Positions 35,101 to 43,397 are shown, numbered from the stretch's first letter. The stretch: DNA of 64,000 bases from an uncultured Bacteroidaceae bacterium (GCA_944321635.1 CALULY010000005.1:62001-126000); one strand, 5' to 3'. Numbers and translations: made by a program. Notes: generated by a model not told the origin, from the letters alone.

Positions 35101-38100
35101 CCTGCACCGTTCTGAGTGACATAATAATAGTAGGTGCCTGTGCCGCTGTCATATTGTGGCGTTGCCGTCGTCTGCTCAAACTCGTATGCACCTGCGTCTA
35201 TGGTGCAGTCCTTGATGCGGGAGGTGAAGTCCATGTCGGTGTAGTCCATGAGATAGTAGGTCTCACCACCGATGACCGGCTCGTTTTCTCCACGGTTGAT
35301 GGCTATGCTGCCGGCACCGTCGCCGGCGATACGGTAGTTGCCCGCACTTGCTCCGGCGAAGATGGAGGTCGTGGCAGCTATGCAATTGTTGTATTGCACA
35401 CCCCTGTATGCACCACCTGTCCCTCCATGATCACTCTGTGAACGCACAGTCCCCACTATGGAGTTGTAACAGATGATTTCGCCTCCGTTGACCGCAACAT
35501 CTTTGTCGCCAAGGTTGCCGCCGGTCATTCCAATGTTGCCCACCGAAATACAGTTGTAGGCTGTCAATGTAGCCGAGCCGCCGGAGTTCCAGATGCAAAT
35601 GCCTCCTGTGCCGCGTGAGGAGCCATGGGACTGGTTGGCAACGATGGTGTTGTTGAAGAAGATGGCATTCTCGATGAAGATGCCCGCACCGTCCGAATGG
35701 TCGGCATAACCATGGTTTTGGGCGATGACGCAGTTGTAGGACGTGCCGCTGTACATATAGACACCTGCACCATATCCAGTGTTGTCAGTGTCATCGCCAA
35801 GGGTGTTGTCGAGGACATAACAGTTGACCAATGTCCCGCCGTCGCAATAGACACCGCCGCCACGAGTCTCGTCACTATCGGCCTGCCAGTCATTGTCACG
35901 TTTGTTGATGTTACCGGCTATCACGCAGTTGGCAATCGTCACGTTGTCGAAGAATGCCACACCCGCGCCGCCGTTGCGCTTACCGCCGCCGCGGTCGTTG
36001 CTGTCTATGCCGTTGTCCAGGAACCTCAGACGCTCTGAGTTGATATATCCGTCACGGATGGTAAAGCCGTCCCATGTCGTCGGATAGGTGAACTCAGACT
36101 CCTTGAGCACGGAGTTTCCTTTTCCACTCCCGACATGATCCACACTTGACGTGCCCTTGCGGTACATATTCTGCCCGTCGGAGTAATGGGAGGCTACGTC
36201 ATCGGCACACGGGTAGTAGCCTGCAACAGTGAACTCGGTGTAACCGCCGTCGGTGCTGGATTCCCAGACTGTACGCCAGTTTTGCAGAGCAGTTCCTTGT
36301 TTGACCAGGTATTCACCAAAACCGCTGCCGACATAGATCAAAGTCCTTGGGTCACTTCCTGTCCATCCTCCCCAAGATAAACTCCAGTCCTTGTAATACG
36401 TCGTGCCTGATTTTGCATAGAGATAGTTGCCGGCCGCCGGCATATTCAACACATCTTCCTCGACTACATCTCCATGGGCTTCATAGTCGCCCTTTCCCTC
36501 GCCCACGTAGAAGTAGTATGGCTCGGTCGAGTCAGAGAACGGGTTGAACTCATCCGCCTGCCCCAGCACGCGGCGCACATCGTTGTTGGCATTTGCCGGG
36601 CGGAGGATGGTCTCATATTCCGACGGGCTGACCGTGGGATCGGCGTTGTAGAAGCCATCCCACGTCGAGAAGAACGGCCTGCGGTCGTCCATCGACGGTG
36701 CTCCCGTGGCGGGGAACGCGCCGTAGACGTTGACAGCCTCGGCTATGTCAAAGCAGTTGGGACTGCCGTTGATGGGGTCTTGGGCATAATTGCCGGCTGC
36801 CACCCACACCTGGGCTTTCTCGCCGTCGATGAGCTCCGTCAACGATGCAGCATCGACCGCCTTGCGCACGGTGGCGAATGCATCATCCCACGACAGTCCG
36901 CTGTTGTTGTCATCACCGCCGTCACCCGGCTCGCGGACGTAGTAGACGCGTCCCGCCTCAGGCAACTCGGCCTCCCACGCCCCGAGGTCGGGTTTGCCGC
37001 CGAGGTCGCGCCCGTGCATGGCTATGTCAGTGTCGAGACCGGCGGTGGCCTTGCCTTTATTTATTATTGATGACGACACCTGCGCCGAGCTGGTCAGCGG
37101 CGTGTAGTCGGAGTAGCCTCCGTAGTAGGTGTCCCACCCCATCGTCGCTCCCGCCACGTTGGACGGGTTGCGGAAATTCGCGATGCCCGCCTCGCCCGTC
37201 GATGCCACGTCGATGGTGTTGCCGCCGCTGTTGCCGACGGCGAAGGAGTTGGCCTCCGCGCCCATGCCTGCCGGTGCCGCGCCGATGTTGTTCGCCACGG
37301 TCACGTGGTTGAGCGTGAGTGCCCCTGCCGCGACGACCGGTGACGACTCGTCGGTGTTGCTGTTGCTGACGATGGCCGTGTTGACCAGCGTGAGGCGTGT
37401 CCCGGTGCTGCGCCCGTCGATGGCGGCGCACTCGGCGGCGGTGTTGTTCTCGAAGATGCAGTTGCGCACCTCCACCGTGGCGTTGTCGTAGATGTACATT
37501 CCCGCGCCGCTGGTGATGGTGGCCGTGCCTGCGGCATAGCCGTTGATGACGTGGAAGCCGTCAAACACCACGTTCGCCCCCGGCTCGACGGCAATGACGT
37601 GGTAGAGGCCTTCCGACAGGCTTGCCCCGTTCTGGTTGCCGTTGAGGATGGTGCGGTGCGTCAACGGGTCTTGAGCCCCGCCGTCAGTGCCGTCCCATCC
37701 GCCGGTGATGCGCAGCGGCAAGCTGCTGGCCGTCCGCTTGATGGCCAGGTGCGCCGTCTTGGGGTCGAGGTTGCCGTAGGCGTATATGGGGAAGAGGTCG
37801 CCCTCCTTGACTCGTATCTCGAGCTGCTTGTCGCCAACCTCCTCGGCCGGCAGGGAAGCGAAGTAGCTGACCGCCTCGTTGAGCGAGCGGTAGGCCGTCG
37901 CCCACGACGAGCCGTCGTGCGCCGGGTCGGTGCAGTCGATGTCCACGTAGAGGCGCAGCACATTGCCGTCCACCTCGGGTTTGAGGAGTGTCGCACCGAC
38001 CTCCCACGCCCCTATGGAGGGTTTTTGCAGGAAGAGGTTGCCGCTCATGTCCTGCTCGGGCTCGATCAGCACCTCGTCGGGCAACATGCCCAGCACCGCG

Positions 38101-40781
38101 CCTTGCGCCCGGAGGTTGGAGCCCTCGACGGGCTGCCAGTAGAAGTCTATGCTGCTCCAGTCGGACTGCACGCCCACCCGGGTGTCGATGTCGCCGCTGC
38201 CGGCCATCTGGCCTGACGGGGCAAAGCCCGGGGCTATGCTGCCCTCGGCCGCGCTGTTGGTGTCCGACAGGGGGAGCATCCCCTCGGTGTAGATGTTGTT
38301 CCACACCACGTTGTTGAGGCTCGACACCGCCACGTTGAGGAAACGCACGTCCTCGGGGGTGGGGTTCTTGACGTAGGCGTTGACGTTGGAGCCGTAGATT
38401 TTGTTATTCCACAGCACGGTGTTGACCACCAGGCCGTAGGTGTCAACGTACAGGCCGCCCGTGCGCGATGCATTCTCGTCGGTCAGGTCGGTGGCGCGGG
38501 GCGTGTCGTTGCCCGTGATGGTCGATTGCAGCACCACCCCTCCCCCGTCGCAGTAGACCGCGCCGTTGGCTGTGCTGGTGTTGTTGCTCACCACGCAGGT
38601 CGAGAGGATGAGGTACTCGGGATGGCGCAGCCCGTCGCTCCACGGACCCTCGTTGTGAAGATAGGCTCCCCCGCCCTGGTAGGCGGAGTTGTTGGCCAGC
38701 ATCGACCGCAGGATGATGCCGGCGTTGCTGACATAGACGCCTCCGCCCTGCGCCTCCGAGCTGTTGTTGTTGACGAGCGAGGCCAGCACGCGTCCCCCGT
38801 CGAGGTAGATGCCTCCGCCCGGCCCGGCTGCGGTGTTCTCCGTCACGATGCAGTTGGTCAGGTAGGCGTTGCGCGACATGTAGACCCCGGCCCCCCGGTC
38901 GCCGTGGTAGTAGGCCGCCTGCGAGTTCATCGCCTGGCCGCCACGGATGGTCACGCCGTCGAGCACCGTCATCCGGTCGAAGCCGTCCTTGCCCTCGTTG
39001 AGCAAGGGGGCGAACCACACCACGTGCGTCGAGCCGCTGTTGACAGTCCACTTGCGGTCCGTGGCGTTCCACTCGCAAGTGCCGTCATAGGTCACGCCGC
39101 ACAGCTCCGTCACGTTGACGAACTGCCAGGGCATCCCGCCCTCGACGCGCTCGCGCTGGTCACGGCTCTCCTCGGTCCCGGCGAAGCCGCCGTAGACGCT
39201 GATGCCGTCGACGATGCGGAACGATGCCGCGTAGGCCAGGTTGCCCTCGAGGTAGGCCGTCGGATAGTAGGTCCCGGCCTCCACCCACACCTCGCCACGC
39301 ACTCCCGGCCTCGATGCGAGGTCGTCGATGGCGTGCTGCACGGTGCGGTAGGCCGTCTCCCATGTCAGCCCGTCGCCGGCATCGCTGCCGTGGGCGGCGC
39401 TGACACGCCTGATGCGCGAGGGCGACACGGCCTGGTGCTCGTTGGACCCTATGTCGATGGACGAGCCGACGAAGCGGGCGTCACCCGCCATGTCGATGTC
39501 GCCGTAGGTGTCGGCATAAAACGAGTCGTCGCCCCCGTCGATGAACGCCGACCCCTCCTGTATGTCCCACGACCACAAGGGATAGTCCATCGTCCGCCAA
39601 TCAAACTCGCGGTCGAAGCTCGTGCGCAGCGACGGCGACTCAAACATCGGCACGGCAACGTCGTTGCCATGGTTGCGGTCACTGACATAGCGGTTGTGGT
39701 TGGCATCCTCCGTGGCGTCCCCGTTGAGGACGACCTCGTGGTAGGCGGAGTTGTAGAAAGTGGGCGATGCCGACGCATATAGGTAGGTGTTGCCCCAGAT
39801 GACAGTGTTGCGGACATAGGCCTCGCCCTCGCCCGTGCGGTCTATGCCCGAGCCGGTGTTGCGCGCCACGGTCGAGTTGACCACCGACGCGCCCTCGGCG
39901 ATGACGATGCCGCCGTTCTCATTGTTGAACACCTCGCAATTGGCCACCGTGCAGTCGCCCTCCAGCCACAGGCCGCCGCCGCAGTTGGCTGTCTCGTTGC
40001 GGTCGCCGGCCGCGTTGTTGAACACGGTGCAGTGCGTGATGGCCGACTCCGTGGGGCGCATCACGACGGAGGCGTCCACATGGACGGCCCCGCCGCGCCG
40101 CGCATAGTTGTTGACGAAGAAACAACCCGTGATGGTGAACGCCCCGCCCTCGGCGTTGTCGCCCGTGACGAGCACGCCGCCGCCATGCCCGTCGGCAGCG
40201 CCCTCGGCGCCGTCTGCGTGCCCCTCGGCTATGCTAAGGCCGTCGAGCACCGTCGGCAGGGTGTTGTTGTTGCCCGACTCCTGCGTCGGTGTCAAGTCCA
40301 TGACGACCACGTGGCGGGCATTGTCGCCGCGTGTCGTGTTGCCCGGGAAGATGAGCACCGTCCCGTCGAGCTCGTCGTCCTGCGACACGTCGCCCGAGAG
40401 GACCGAGCGGTAGCGCATCTCCGACATCTTGCCCGACCTCTCGCGCTCGTCGATGCTTGACTCGTCGCCACGGAAGCCGCCGTAGACGCGCACTCCCGAC
40501 TTGACCCTGAACGCATCGTCGCGTCCCGTCAGCGTGTAGAGCTTGTCAGCACCGTCGATGGTCTCGAAGCCCTGCACCCACACCTCGTCGCCGGCGCGGG
40601 CCGCGCCGAGGGCGGCGGGCAAAGTCATGGTGCTGCCCCACGACGAGCCGTCGCCGCCGCCCGAGGGCGAGACGTGGTAGACCGTCTGCGCCGCGACGGG
40701 CGCGGAGCACAACATCAACAATGGCACTGCGAGAGTGCGTAACGACATTCTGGTCATACTATCGAGCTTATTGTGTTTCAT
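29199..40781 (-). CDS. Giant secreted beta-helix protein of the fimbrial operon, 3,860 residues
   Basis: One uninterrupted 11.6-kb frame. A signal peptide (hydrophobic core about residues 15-31, ending PVAAQ) precedes eight successive modules of 315-600 residues starting near residues 32, 455, 942, 1278, 1880, 2289, 2804 and 3119. Most open with a strand and a Gly/Asp-rich loop (VYHVSPSGGGDGSSW; YVDVVERGNGSGDSWENA), then W-VxxG and VYGGF, parallel beta-helix turns rich in CVVxxNxAxxGGG, and close with IDIGSNE, DLGAWE, IDAGAYE or DLGAYEY. From about 3,364 non-helix domains follow, ending in a T9SS-like tail (RVRVYDSGGRMVANRI, CLVQVIDG). It starts 37 bp after the minor fimbrillin. A fimbria-associated or tip adhesin is inferred; the ligand is unknown. 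Confidence 0.85.
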   Translation of the reverse strand: MKHNKLDSMTRMSLRTLAVPLLMLCSAPVAAQTVYHVSPSGGGDGSSWGSTMTLPAALGAARAGDEVWVQGFETIDGADKLYTLTGRDDAFRVKSGVRVYGGFRGDESSIDERERSGKMSEMRYRSVLSGDVSQDDELDGTVLIFPGNTTRGDNARHVVVMDLTPTQESGNNNTLPTVLDGLSIAEGHADGAEGAADGHGGGVLVTGDNAEGGAFTITGCFFVNNYARRGGAVHVDASVVMRPTESAITHCTVFNNAAGDRNETANCGGGLWLEGDCTVANCEVFNNENGGIVIAEGASVVNSTVARNTGSGIDRTGEGEAYVRNTVIWGNTYLYASASPTFYNSAYHEVVLNGDATEDANHNRYVSDRNHGNDVAVPMFESPSLRTSFDREFDWRTMDYPLWSWDIQEGSAFIDGGDDSFYADTYGDIDMAGDARFVGSSIDIGSNEHQAVSPSRIRRVSAAHGSDAGDGLTWETAYRTVQHAIDDLASRPGVRGEVWVEAGTYYPTAYLEGNLAYAASFRIVDGISVYGGFAGTEESRDQRERVEGGMPWQFVNVTELCGVTYDGTCEWNATDRKWTVNSGSTHVVWFAPLLNEGKDGFDRMTVLDGVTIRGGQAMNSQAAYYHGDRGAGVYMSRNAYLTNCIVTENTAAGPGGGIYLDGGRVLASLVNNNSSEAQGGGVYVSNAGIILRSMLANNSAYQGGGAYLHNEGPWSDGLRHPEYLILSTCVVSNNTSTANGAVYCDGGGVVLQSTITGNDTPRATDLTDENASRTGGLYVDTYGLVVNTVLWNNKIYGSNVNAYVKNPTPEDVRFLNVAVSSLNNVVWNNIYTEGMLPLSDTNSAAEGSIAPGFAPSGQMAGSGDIDTRVGVQSDWSSIDFYWQPVEGSNLRAQGAVLGMLPDEVLIEPEQDMSGNLFLQKPSIGAWEVGATLLKPEVDGNVLRLYVDIDCTDPAHDGSSWATAYRSLNEAVSYFASLPAEEVGDKQLEIRVKEGDLFPIYAYGNLDPKTAHLAIKRTASSLPLRITGGWDGTDGGAQDPLTHRTILNGNQNGASLSEGLYHVIAVEPGANVVFDGFHVINGYAAGTATITSGAGMYIYDNATVEVRNCIFENNTAAECAAIDGRSTGTRLTLVNTAIVSNSNTDESSPVVAAGALTLNHVTVANNIGAAPAGMGAEANSFAVGNSGGNTIDVASTGEAGIANFRNPSNVAGATMGWDTYYGGYSDYTPLTSSAQVSSSIINKGKATAGLDTDIAMHGRDLGGKPDLGAWEAELPEAGRVYYVREPGDGGDDNNSGLSWDDAFATVRKAVDAASLTELIDGEKAQVWVAAGNYAQDPINGSPNCFDIAEAVNVYGAFPATGAPSMDDRRPFFSTWDGFYNADPTVSPSEYETILRPANANNDVRRVLGQADEFNPFSDSTEPYYFYVGEGKGDYEAHGDVVEEDVLNMPAAGNYLYAKSGTTYYKDWSLSWGGWTGSDPRTLIYVGSGFGEYLVKQGTALQNWRTVWESSTDGGYTEFTVAGYYPCADDVASHYSDGQNMYRKGTSSVDHVGSGKGNSVLKESEFTYPTTWDGFTIRDGYINSERLRFLDNGIDSNDRGGGKRNGGAGVAFFDNVTIANCVIAGNINKRDNDWQADSDETRGGGVYCDGGTLVNCYVLDNTLGDDTDNTGYGAGVYMYSGTSYNCVIAQNHGYADHSDGAGIFIENAIFFNNTIVANQSHGSSRGTGGICIWNSGGSATLTAYNCISVGNIGMTGGNLGDKDVAVNGGEIICYNSIVGTVRSQSDHGGTGGAYRGVQYNNCIAATTSIFAGASAGNYRIAGDGAGSIAINRGENEPVIGGETYYLMDYTDMDFTSRIKDCTIDAGAYEFEQTTATPQYDSGTGTYYYYVTQNGAGTASGENPDNAACATKLQVVLNAAGNLVATSGGAVTVRVAGYAEAASGFVYTATSLGNANDPQSYTFAIPYGVTVEGGWDEAFRSRDITGRPTRLSPVATVSGVTVNGYHAVVFRRPASVSSGKTTVLDGLFLEGGSAISASGSGSPDSRGGGAVVPSWAHVRNCVVRDNEATLGGGLYVEPGGLVSGTLVYGNTADEGAGIYAARTDSAGAAVTSGTRAHLVSLTVTDNTASLTGGGIYLEDEAAMALNSVVWGNDAPSDKNVSGALYDPIADDLMWKASGTTIDEFYPFNNCFVETYEMPGNFANTSLESGAAAEEKYFAGAGIYRTLKEYSPMVKHGTVIEVMQFLETNHGVAEADMNGIARIQSGMDKVDAGAFAFDGGAAKLPTDIDDVVTRLFVSQTQNVTLREDVDGAYYRGRSFYTSFTWLDDALLYVQTLREDPDLKGQRNSQGQGIDEMEFEILVANGTYKPHYRRTDATTAAGAVDQRQNSFVIPHGVKIYGGFSGTELESFGGITIPAASGDIVTQQSDIAVLTAGRDLSDMNGNGVLEAWELANQTILSGEVNTSSLVSNVYHVVFSDHGDGDAQGGVLLDGLTVNYGETGRVLSAVADDDEAGRGAGVYTNGVDYVIKGCRILNCHAVRGGALYARDADVTLLSSMVAGNGTVDNPETNGLDVRGGAVYVAGVEASASLRAANTVFANNETTGKGGAIAISDRGGETPQAVTVSLMNTTIVRNAAGQDFSAVYAQQAGCSMTNSVLWGNSATSSVFSPEMDVTYTASDHGFTAGNDGHNLPLGADNMAVDGPRFKNPSTTPGVAGNDSRAHWNPASISVLTDSGDGQLDYRSDDMTQATGAYHDWMDGNAAGHQSYYMGADYARYAGPAPVEGEEAQPKLIDLGAYEYQYMSDFLSRDYVYVDVVERGNGSGDSWENATSNFQGALKGLANSTGGTLDGIRTVYVRGGDYPITPQLNVDGVAYDIRMASNDESIVESLTVRGAYDETGNQDFSRPTHITPHPEVAGETNTLMYAALNGKELNIIGLSFEGALNEGLDVENSVDGGQLTVRNSAFRSNTIGATVSTTGGTHSLFVNTLFADGGKGLYVNGAEATVVNATFANNAVAIDGTDDVVNSIAWRSGEGVETNDELHNHDFGTIDNADISNGPNFVDPDAGDYNIRPSITVLDAGSSDLYHTKSGIVAADDQDLAGASRVSGAGIDLGAYEYDADLKQVLYVRAGVAGGDGSGSDWNNPIADLQGAIDLASVYHNKNEEEYGYVFVHNNVTVDEPVRLTMPGVRVYGGMGTVSTAGTPGDVLGRRGCFIDAATHSTLAGGLTLGAGSLVDGFFIDGAVSMGGDAMLSTSVLEQGATVTLDGGILYNTFVGGTVADGTGEAVNVTTLGSLPAGLTKKNAYENAVPNGYVDADVWAYQLKEDNALIDGGDTPDISRYVTMAGHDRDLSASRRVRDAVDGGCFETWRVSAPTTATAADCPSASHVVYVTPGQELTLDAGLTTEATPFEAGFLLLQHGAGLFANGNWVALDNLAVERTIDEDGDLWDLAYAPYDVTRTTVDGADYAGSGAVSVMTYDGARRASYGYRFSATDGAWVGTEPAGHTGLLLESADGASHTVRLYGESYEESPETEAVVSLKKYNYSDPWASPEDGESDRFTHTENMSWNLFGSPYLSGMNYGDMEYGRVIYKKNGNAFAAVNTMDEQSSQGSIGAGAAVFTQTATLADEERVRIAHRSEELQGPGTRSGNLAIALVDGEAEHADEFVLTAVPTDEALSDFDMAGDGVKMMSVDTTASQIYITRGSSRYSLLSAVDVDGTVGVGLHLDAAGGYAIGIPDDCPAYDYETVVLTDNATGRVVDLLDTPYAFNVAGGGEVQGRFTIQFNRALADEACEITVYSDSNGDIIVDGLVVGMRVRVYDSGGRMVANRIAASVTETFTGCERGVCLVQVIDGDAEPMVFKAMVNR

Positions 40782-40818
40782 GATTAACCCAAGTTTTTAG
40801 CCAACGGCATGAGGATTG

Positions 40819-41757
40819 TTATTGATTAGGTGTCAATGTGATAGGCACAGGGTCTGATGTCTCGTTGACGCTGGTCCCGCGCACGGTCAGGTTGACCTTG
40901 TGCCAGGCGTCGCCCGCTATCGCGTCGTCGAATGTGGCGGCATAGCTCCTTTGCATCGCCCCGTCGCCTGCCCCGTCAAACGCTATGTCAAACCGGAAAC
41001 CGCATCCCTCGCCCGGGAATGTATAGAAGTAGGCGCGCCCGTTCCTCTCGCTCACGTTGCCGTCAAGCGTCGCCAGCTGCATTGTCGCCGCCCCGAGAGG
41101 CTCGGTAGCCGCACTTGGGAAGACGTGCCCCAGGCCATAGCCGACGAATGTGATGCTCGACATCTGCGCGCTGACAAACGCCCCGCCGTCGATGCCGGGC
41201 TGCACGTCCCACTGGAGATCCACCTTTGAGACGAGGCGGTCGAGCATGACATCGATGTGTTTGTCCTCCTCCTTGACGACCTCGGTCTGCCCGGAGATGC
41301 CGCTGAAGTAGGACAACAGATGCCGCTTGCGCTCGTCGGCATTGGACGGCAGGTTGACAGAGGCGGCGGTCGCCATGTTGCGCACCTCGTCGGCGGATGC
41401 GGCCTGCACGGGCTCTTCACCCTCGGGGAAAGTGGCCACATAGGCGGTCACATTGCCCTCATAGACGAGGAAAGTGTTTGTCTCAGCCAGCTCCTCGCGC
41501 CCCATGGCCTGCGTCAGCACCTGGCCGTTGTCATAGACGAAGTAGAACGCGATGGTGCCCCAATCGGCCTCAAACTCGTCATGTCCCGTCCCCGGGTCGC
41601 CGGCCTTTGACGACGGCAGTACGAAACGCACGGCCACACGCACCTCGGCATCACGCGCCGGGACGGCACGCATAGGCTCTTCGTCGTCGATGCATGATGT
41701 CATGCCTGCGGCGATAAATGCCAGTGCAATAAATGTCTTTAACGTTTTCCTTACCAT
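40819..41757 (-). CDS. Minor fimbrillin-like lipoprotein (FimA/Mfa1-like fold)
   Basis: 312 residues. Lipoprotein signal MVRKTLKTFIALAFIAAGMTSC (Cys 22) then IDDEEP. The mature part (VRVAVRFVLPSSKAG, DWGTIAFYFVYDNGQVLTQA, FLVYEGNVTAYVATFPEGEE, SKVDLQWDV, AYFYTFPGEGCGFRFDIAF) follows the two-domain beta-sandwich pattern of Bacteroidales fimbrillins. It is downstream of the Mfa2/FimB-like anchor and directly upstream of the giant beta-helix gene, where tip or accessory subunits usually lie. Probably an accessory or adaptor subunit joining the fibre to a tip protein (inference). Subfamily uncertain. Confidence 0.75.
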   Translation of the reverse strand: MVRKTLKTFIALAFIAAGMTSCIDDEEPMRAVPARDAEVRVAVRFVLPSSKAGDPGTGHDEFEADWGTIAFYFVYDNGQVLTQAMGREELAETNTFLVYEGNVTAYVATFPEGEEPVQAASADEVRNMATAASVNLPSNADERKRHLLSYFSGISGQTEVVKEEDKHIDVMLDRLVSKVDLQWDVQPGIDGGAFVSAQMSSITFVGYGLGHVFPSAATEPLGAATMQLATLDGNVSERNGRAYFYTFPGEGCGFRFDIAFDGAGDGAMQRSYAATFDDAIAGDAWHKVNLTVRGTSVNETSDPVPITLTPNQ

Positions 41758-41805
41758 ATCTGTGCTACTGTTTCACAGTCTGTTGTTTTCATTGTTGTTT
41801 ATGCT

Positions 41806-41903
41806 GATTGGATCAATCGGTCCAATCAGACTGATTATCTACCGCGTCCCGTGACGCTGCCCGACAAGGATTATTAGACCAATCGGTTCAATTAGACCAA
41901 TTC
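41806..41903. repeat. Two short nonamer repeat clusters inside the fimbrial operon
   Basis: 9-bp periodic units lie at 41806-41841 (GATTGGATC, AATCGGTCC, AATCAGACT, GATTATCTA) and 41873-41899 (ATTAGACCA, ATCGGTTCA, ATTAGACCA). They fill much of the 238-bp gap between the Mfa2-like and minor fimbrillin genes. Confidence 0.75.
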
Positions 41904-41948
41904 CCCGTCTGCCGTGGAGACGCAGCCGACAGCCTTTCTTTTTGGTAG

Positions 41949-41978
41949 CTTTTTCTTTCGTCTGCACGAAAGAAAAAG
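41949..41978. promoter_or_regulatory. 13-bp perfect hairpin between Mfa2-like and minor fimbrillin genes
   Basis: CTTTTTCTTTCGT (41949-41961) pairs with its complement at 41966-41978 around a 4-nt loop, 17 bp after the Mfa2-like stop codon on the minus strand. It may be a partial terminator, an RNA-stabilising hairpin or a dispersed palindrome; no separate T-run follows. Confidence 0.55.
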
Positions 41979-41995
41979 TACAAACCCATCCACAC

Positions 41996-42964
41996 TCACA
42001 TATCCACCTCGTAGTCGTTCCCCGGCCTCCAGTCAGTGTCGATCTCCACCAAGGTGCCCATCTCGGAGGTGCCGGTGCCGTGGTCTATATTAAAGTCCAC
42101 GTTCAGCACGCGCCCGGCCTCGACAGGTGCGCTGATGTTGAATCGGTGCATGACGACCTTGCTGCCATAGTCGGTGTAGAGGTAGACGTTCCACCCATCG
42201 CCCCCGTCCGTCACCTGACGCGCGCCCTTGCCGTCGGGAGCGGATGCCGTGGGCCAGAGATAGCCGTCAAATGCCGTCGTCCCGGCATCTGGCTCGTCGC
42301 GCCTCGGTGTCATGTCTGTGACCAAGCCGTCATTGTCGCGCCAATCGCCCGTCCAGGGATAGTAGCCGTCGCGGTCGCCCGAGACATAGCACCTGGTGTT
42401 TGTCATGTCGTCGGGGTGCGTCACCGTGACGATGACGCGTCCCACACGCGGCCACAAATCGACCTCAAAGTGCCGCACGCCCTCGGTCAGCGTCGTCAAG
42501 TCCATCTCAAGCGTGCCGGTGTAGGATGGCACCGTCATCACATCCAACGTGTCCGGCCGCGCCTCGGGCTGCGACAGCAGCACGCCGGCCACAACCTGCG
42601 GCATGGGCGTGTGCGTGCCGTCAATCTGGCTCTGGCATCCGGACATCGCCACATGGGCATAGTTCGCCGGGGGCAGCGTCACGCGGAACGTGCGGTCTGC
42701 CGGCAACGCGTCGCCGTCCAGCACTCTCTCCTGGTAGAGGTGCGACGGCTCGTCCCAGAATCCCAGGTGCAGCGACGAGATGTCGCCGTCGTCGGCGAAA
42801 CCGGCATCACCAGCGTTGTACTGCAACGTGTAGAGCACCTCGACATCGGCCGCCGTCTGCGGCACGGGGCAGCTCGACAGGTCCTCGTCGATGCATGACG
42901 TGGTGGCTGCCACCGCCACAAGGATTGCGGCTGAGCGTGATATGCGTCTGGTCAGGTCTTTCAT
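41996..42964 (-). CDS. Mfa2/FimB-family fimbrial anchor lipoprotein
   Basis: 322 residues from ATG 42964 (MKDLTRRISRSAAILVAVAA, lipobox TTSC, Cys about 24). The mature N-terminus CIDEDLSSCP is the trademark of Mfa2/FimB proteins, which anchor the fimbria to the outer membrane and set its length. Strand-rich body includes VEVLYTLQYN and YAHVAMSGCQSQ. The upstream ATG at 43051 adds an unrelated extension and is rejected. Gene order (major fimbrillin before, minor fimbrillin after) matches known fimbrial clusters. It lies 433 bp after the major fimbrillin gene, a gap holding a hairpin and array C. Confidence 0.88.
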   Translation of the reverse strand: MKDLTRRISRSAAILVAVAATTSCIDEDLSSCPVPQTAADVEVLYTLQYNAGDAGFADDGDISSLHLGFWDEPSHLYQERVLDGDALPADRTFRVTLPPANYAHVAMSGCQSQIDGTHTPMPQVVAGVLLSQPEARPDTLDVMTVPSYTGTLEMDLTTLTEGVRHFEVDLWPRVGRVIVTVTHPDDMTNTRCYVSGDRDGYYPWTGDWRDNDGLVTDMTPRRDEPDAGTTAFDGYLWPTASAPDGKGARQVTDGGDGWNVYLYTDYGSKVVMHRFNISAPVEAGRVLNVDFNIDHGTGTSEMGTLVEIDTDWRPGNDYEVDM

Positions 42965-43162
42965 ATATATATGTATAGTTATCGTCTTACTCTCATCATC
43001 TGCGGGGCTCGCGCCCCTGTCCTCCGCCGTCCGCCGCGCCGTGTGCGTCACGCCCGTTTGCGTGGCACGCCGCGCGGTCGTCGCGGTTGTCTCTTTTGTT
43101 TTAAAAAAAGGTGGATGCCCGTCCCGTCATGCGGGGTCTGTGGATTGCCGACGTGGCTCGGT

Positions 43163-43203
43163 TTGTAAGTGCGAGTTACAATCTTTGTAAGTGTGACTTA
43201 CAA
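43163..43203. repeat. Array of two 19-bp palindromes, 22-bp period (array C)
   Basis: TTGTAAGTnnnAGTTACAA at 43163-43181 and TTGTAAGTnnnACTTACAA at 43185-43203, the same unit and period as arrays A and B, lie in the 433-bp gap between the major fimbrillin and the Mfa2-like gene. The rest of the gap has no gene; it holds the hairpin at 43324 and GC-rich sequence. Confidence 0.9.
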
Positions 43204-43323
43204 AAGATGCCGTCCCGCCGTCAAGCGTCCCTCCACCTGTGTGATTGCGGTGACTGCGCCCTGCCCGCCGTGGCGGTGGTGCTGCGGTCGCCCGCGTGTT
43301 TTGCATCTTGGTTGTCAAACAAT

Positions 43324-43346
43324 CCCGGGCGGGCTGTCCGCCCGGG
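43324..43346 (-). terminator. Hairpin after the major fimbrillin gene, possible attenuator
   Basis: CCCGGGCGG (43324-43332) pairs with CCGCCCGGG (43338-43346), loop of 5. Read on the minus strand it follows the fimbrillin stop by about 50 bp and is followed by ATTGTTTG. Partial termination here would let the major subunit outnumber anchor and tip transcripts. Confidence 0.6.
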
Positions 43347-43397
43347 GTTGTGCCTATGCCGTCAAGGTCGCCGTGGGGCGACGTGACGGTGGTGGGA

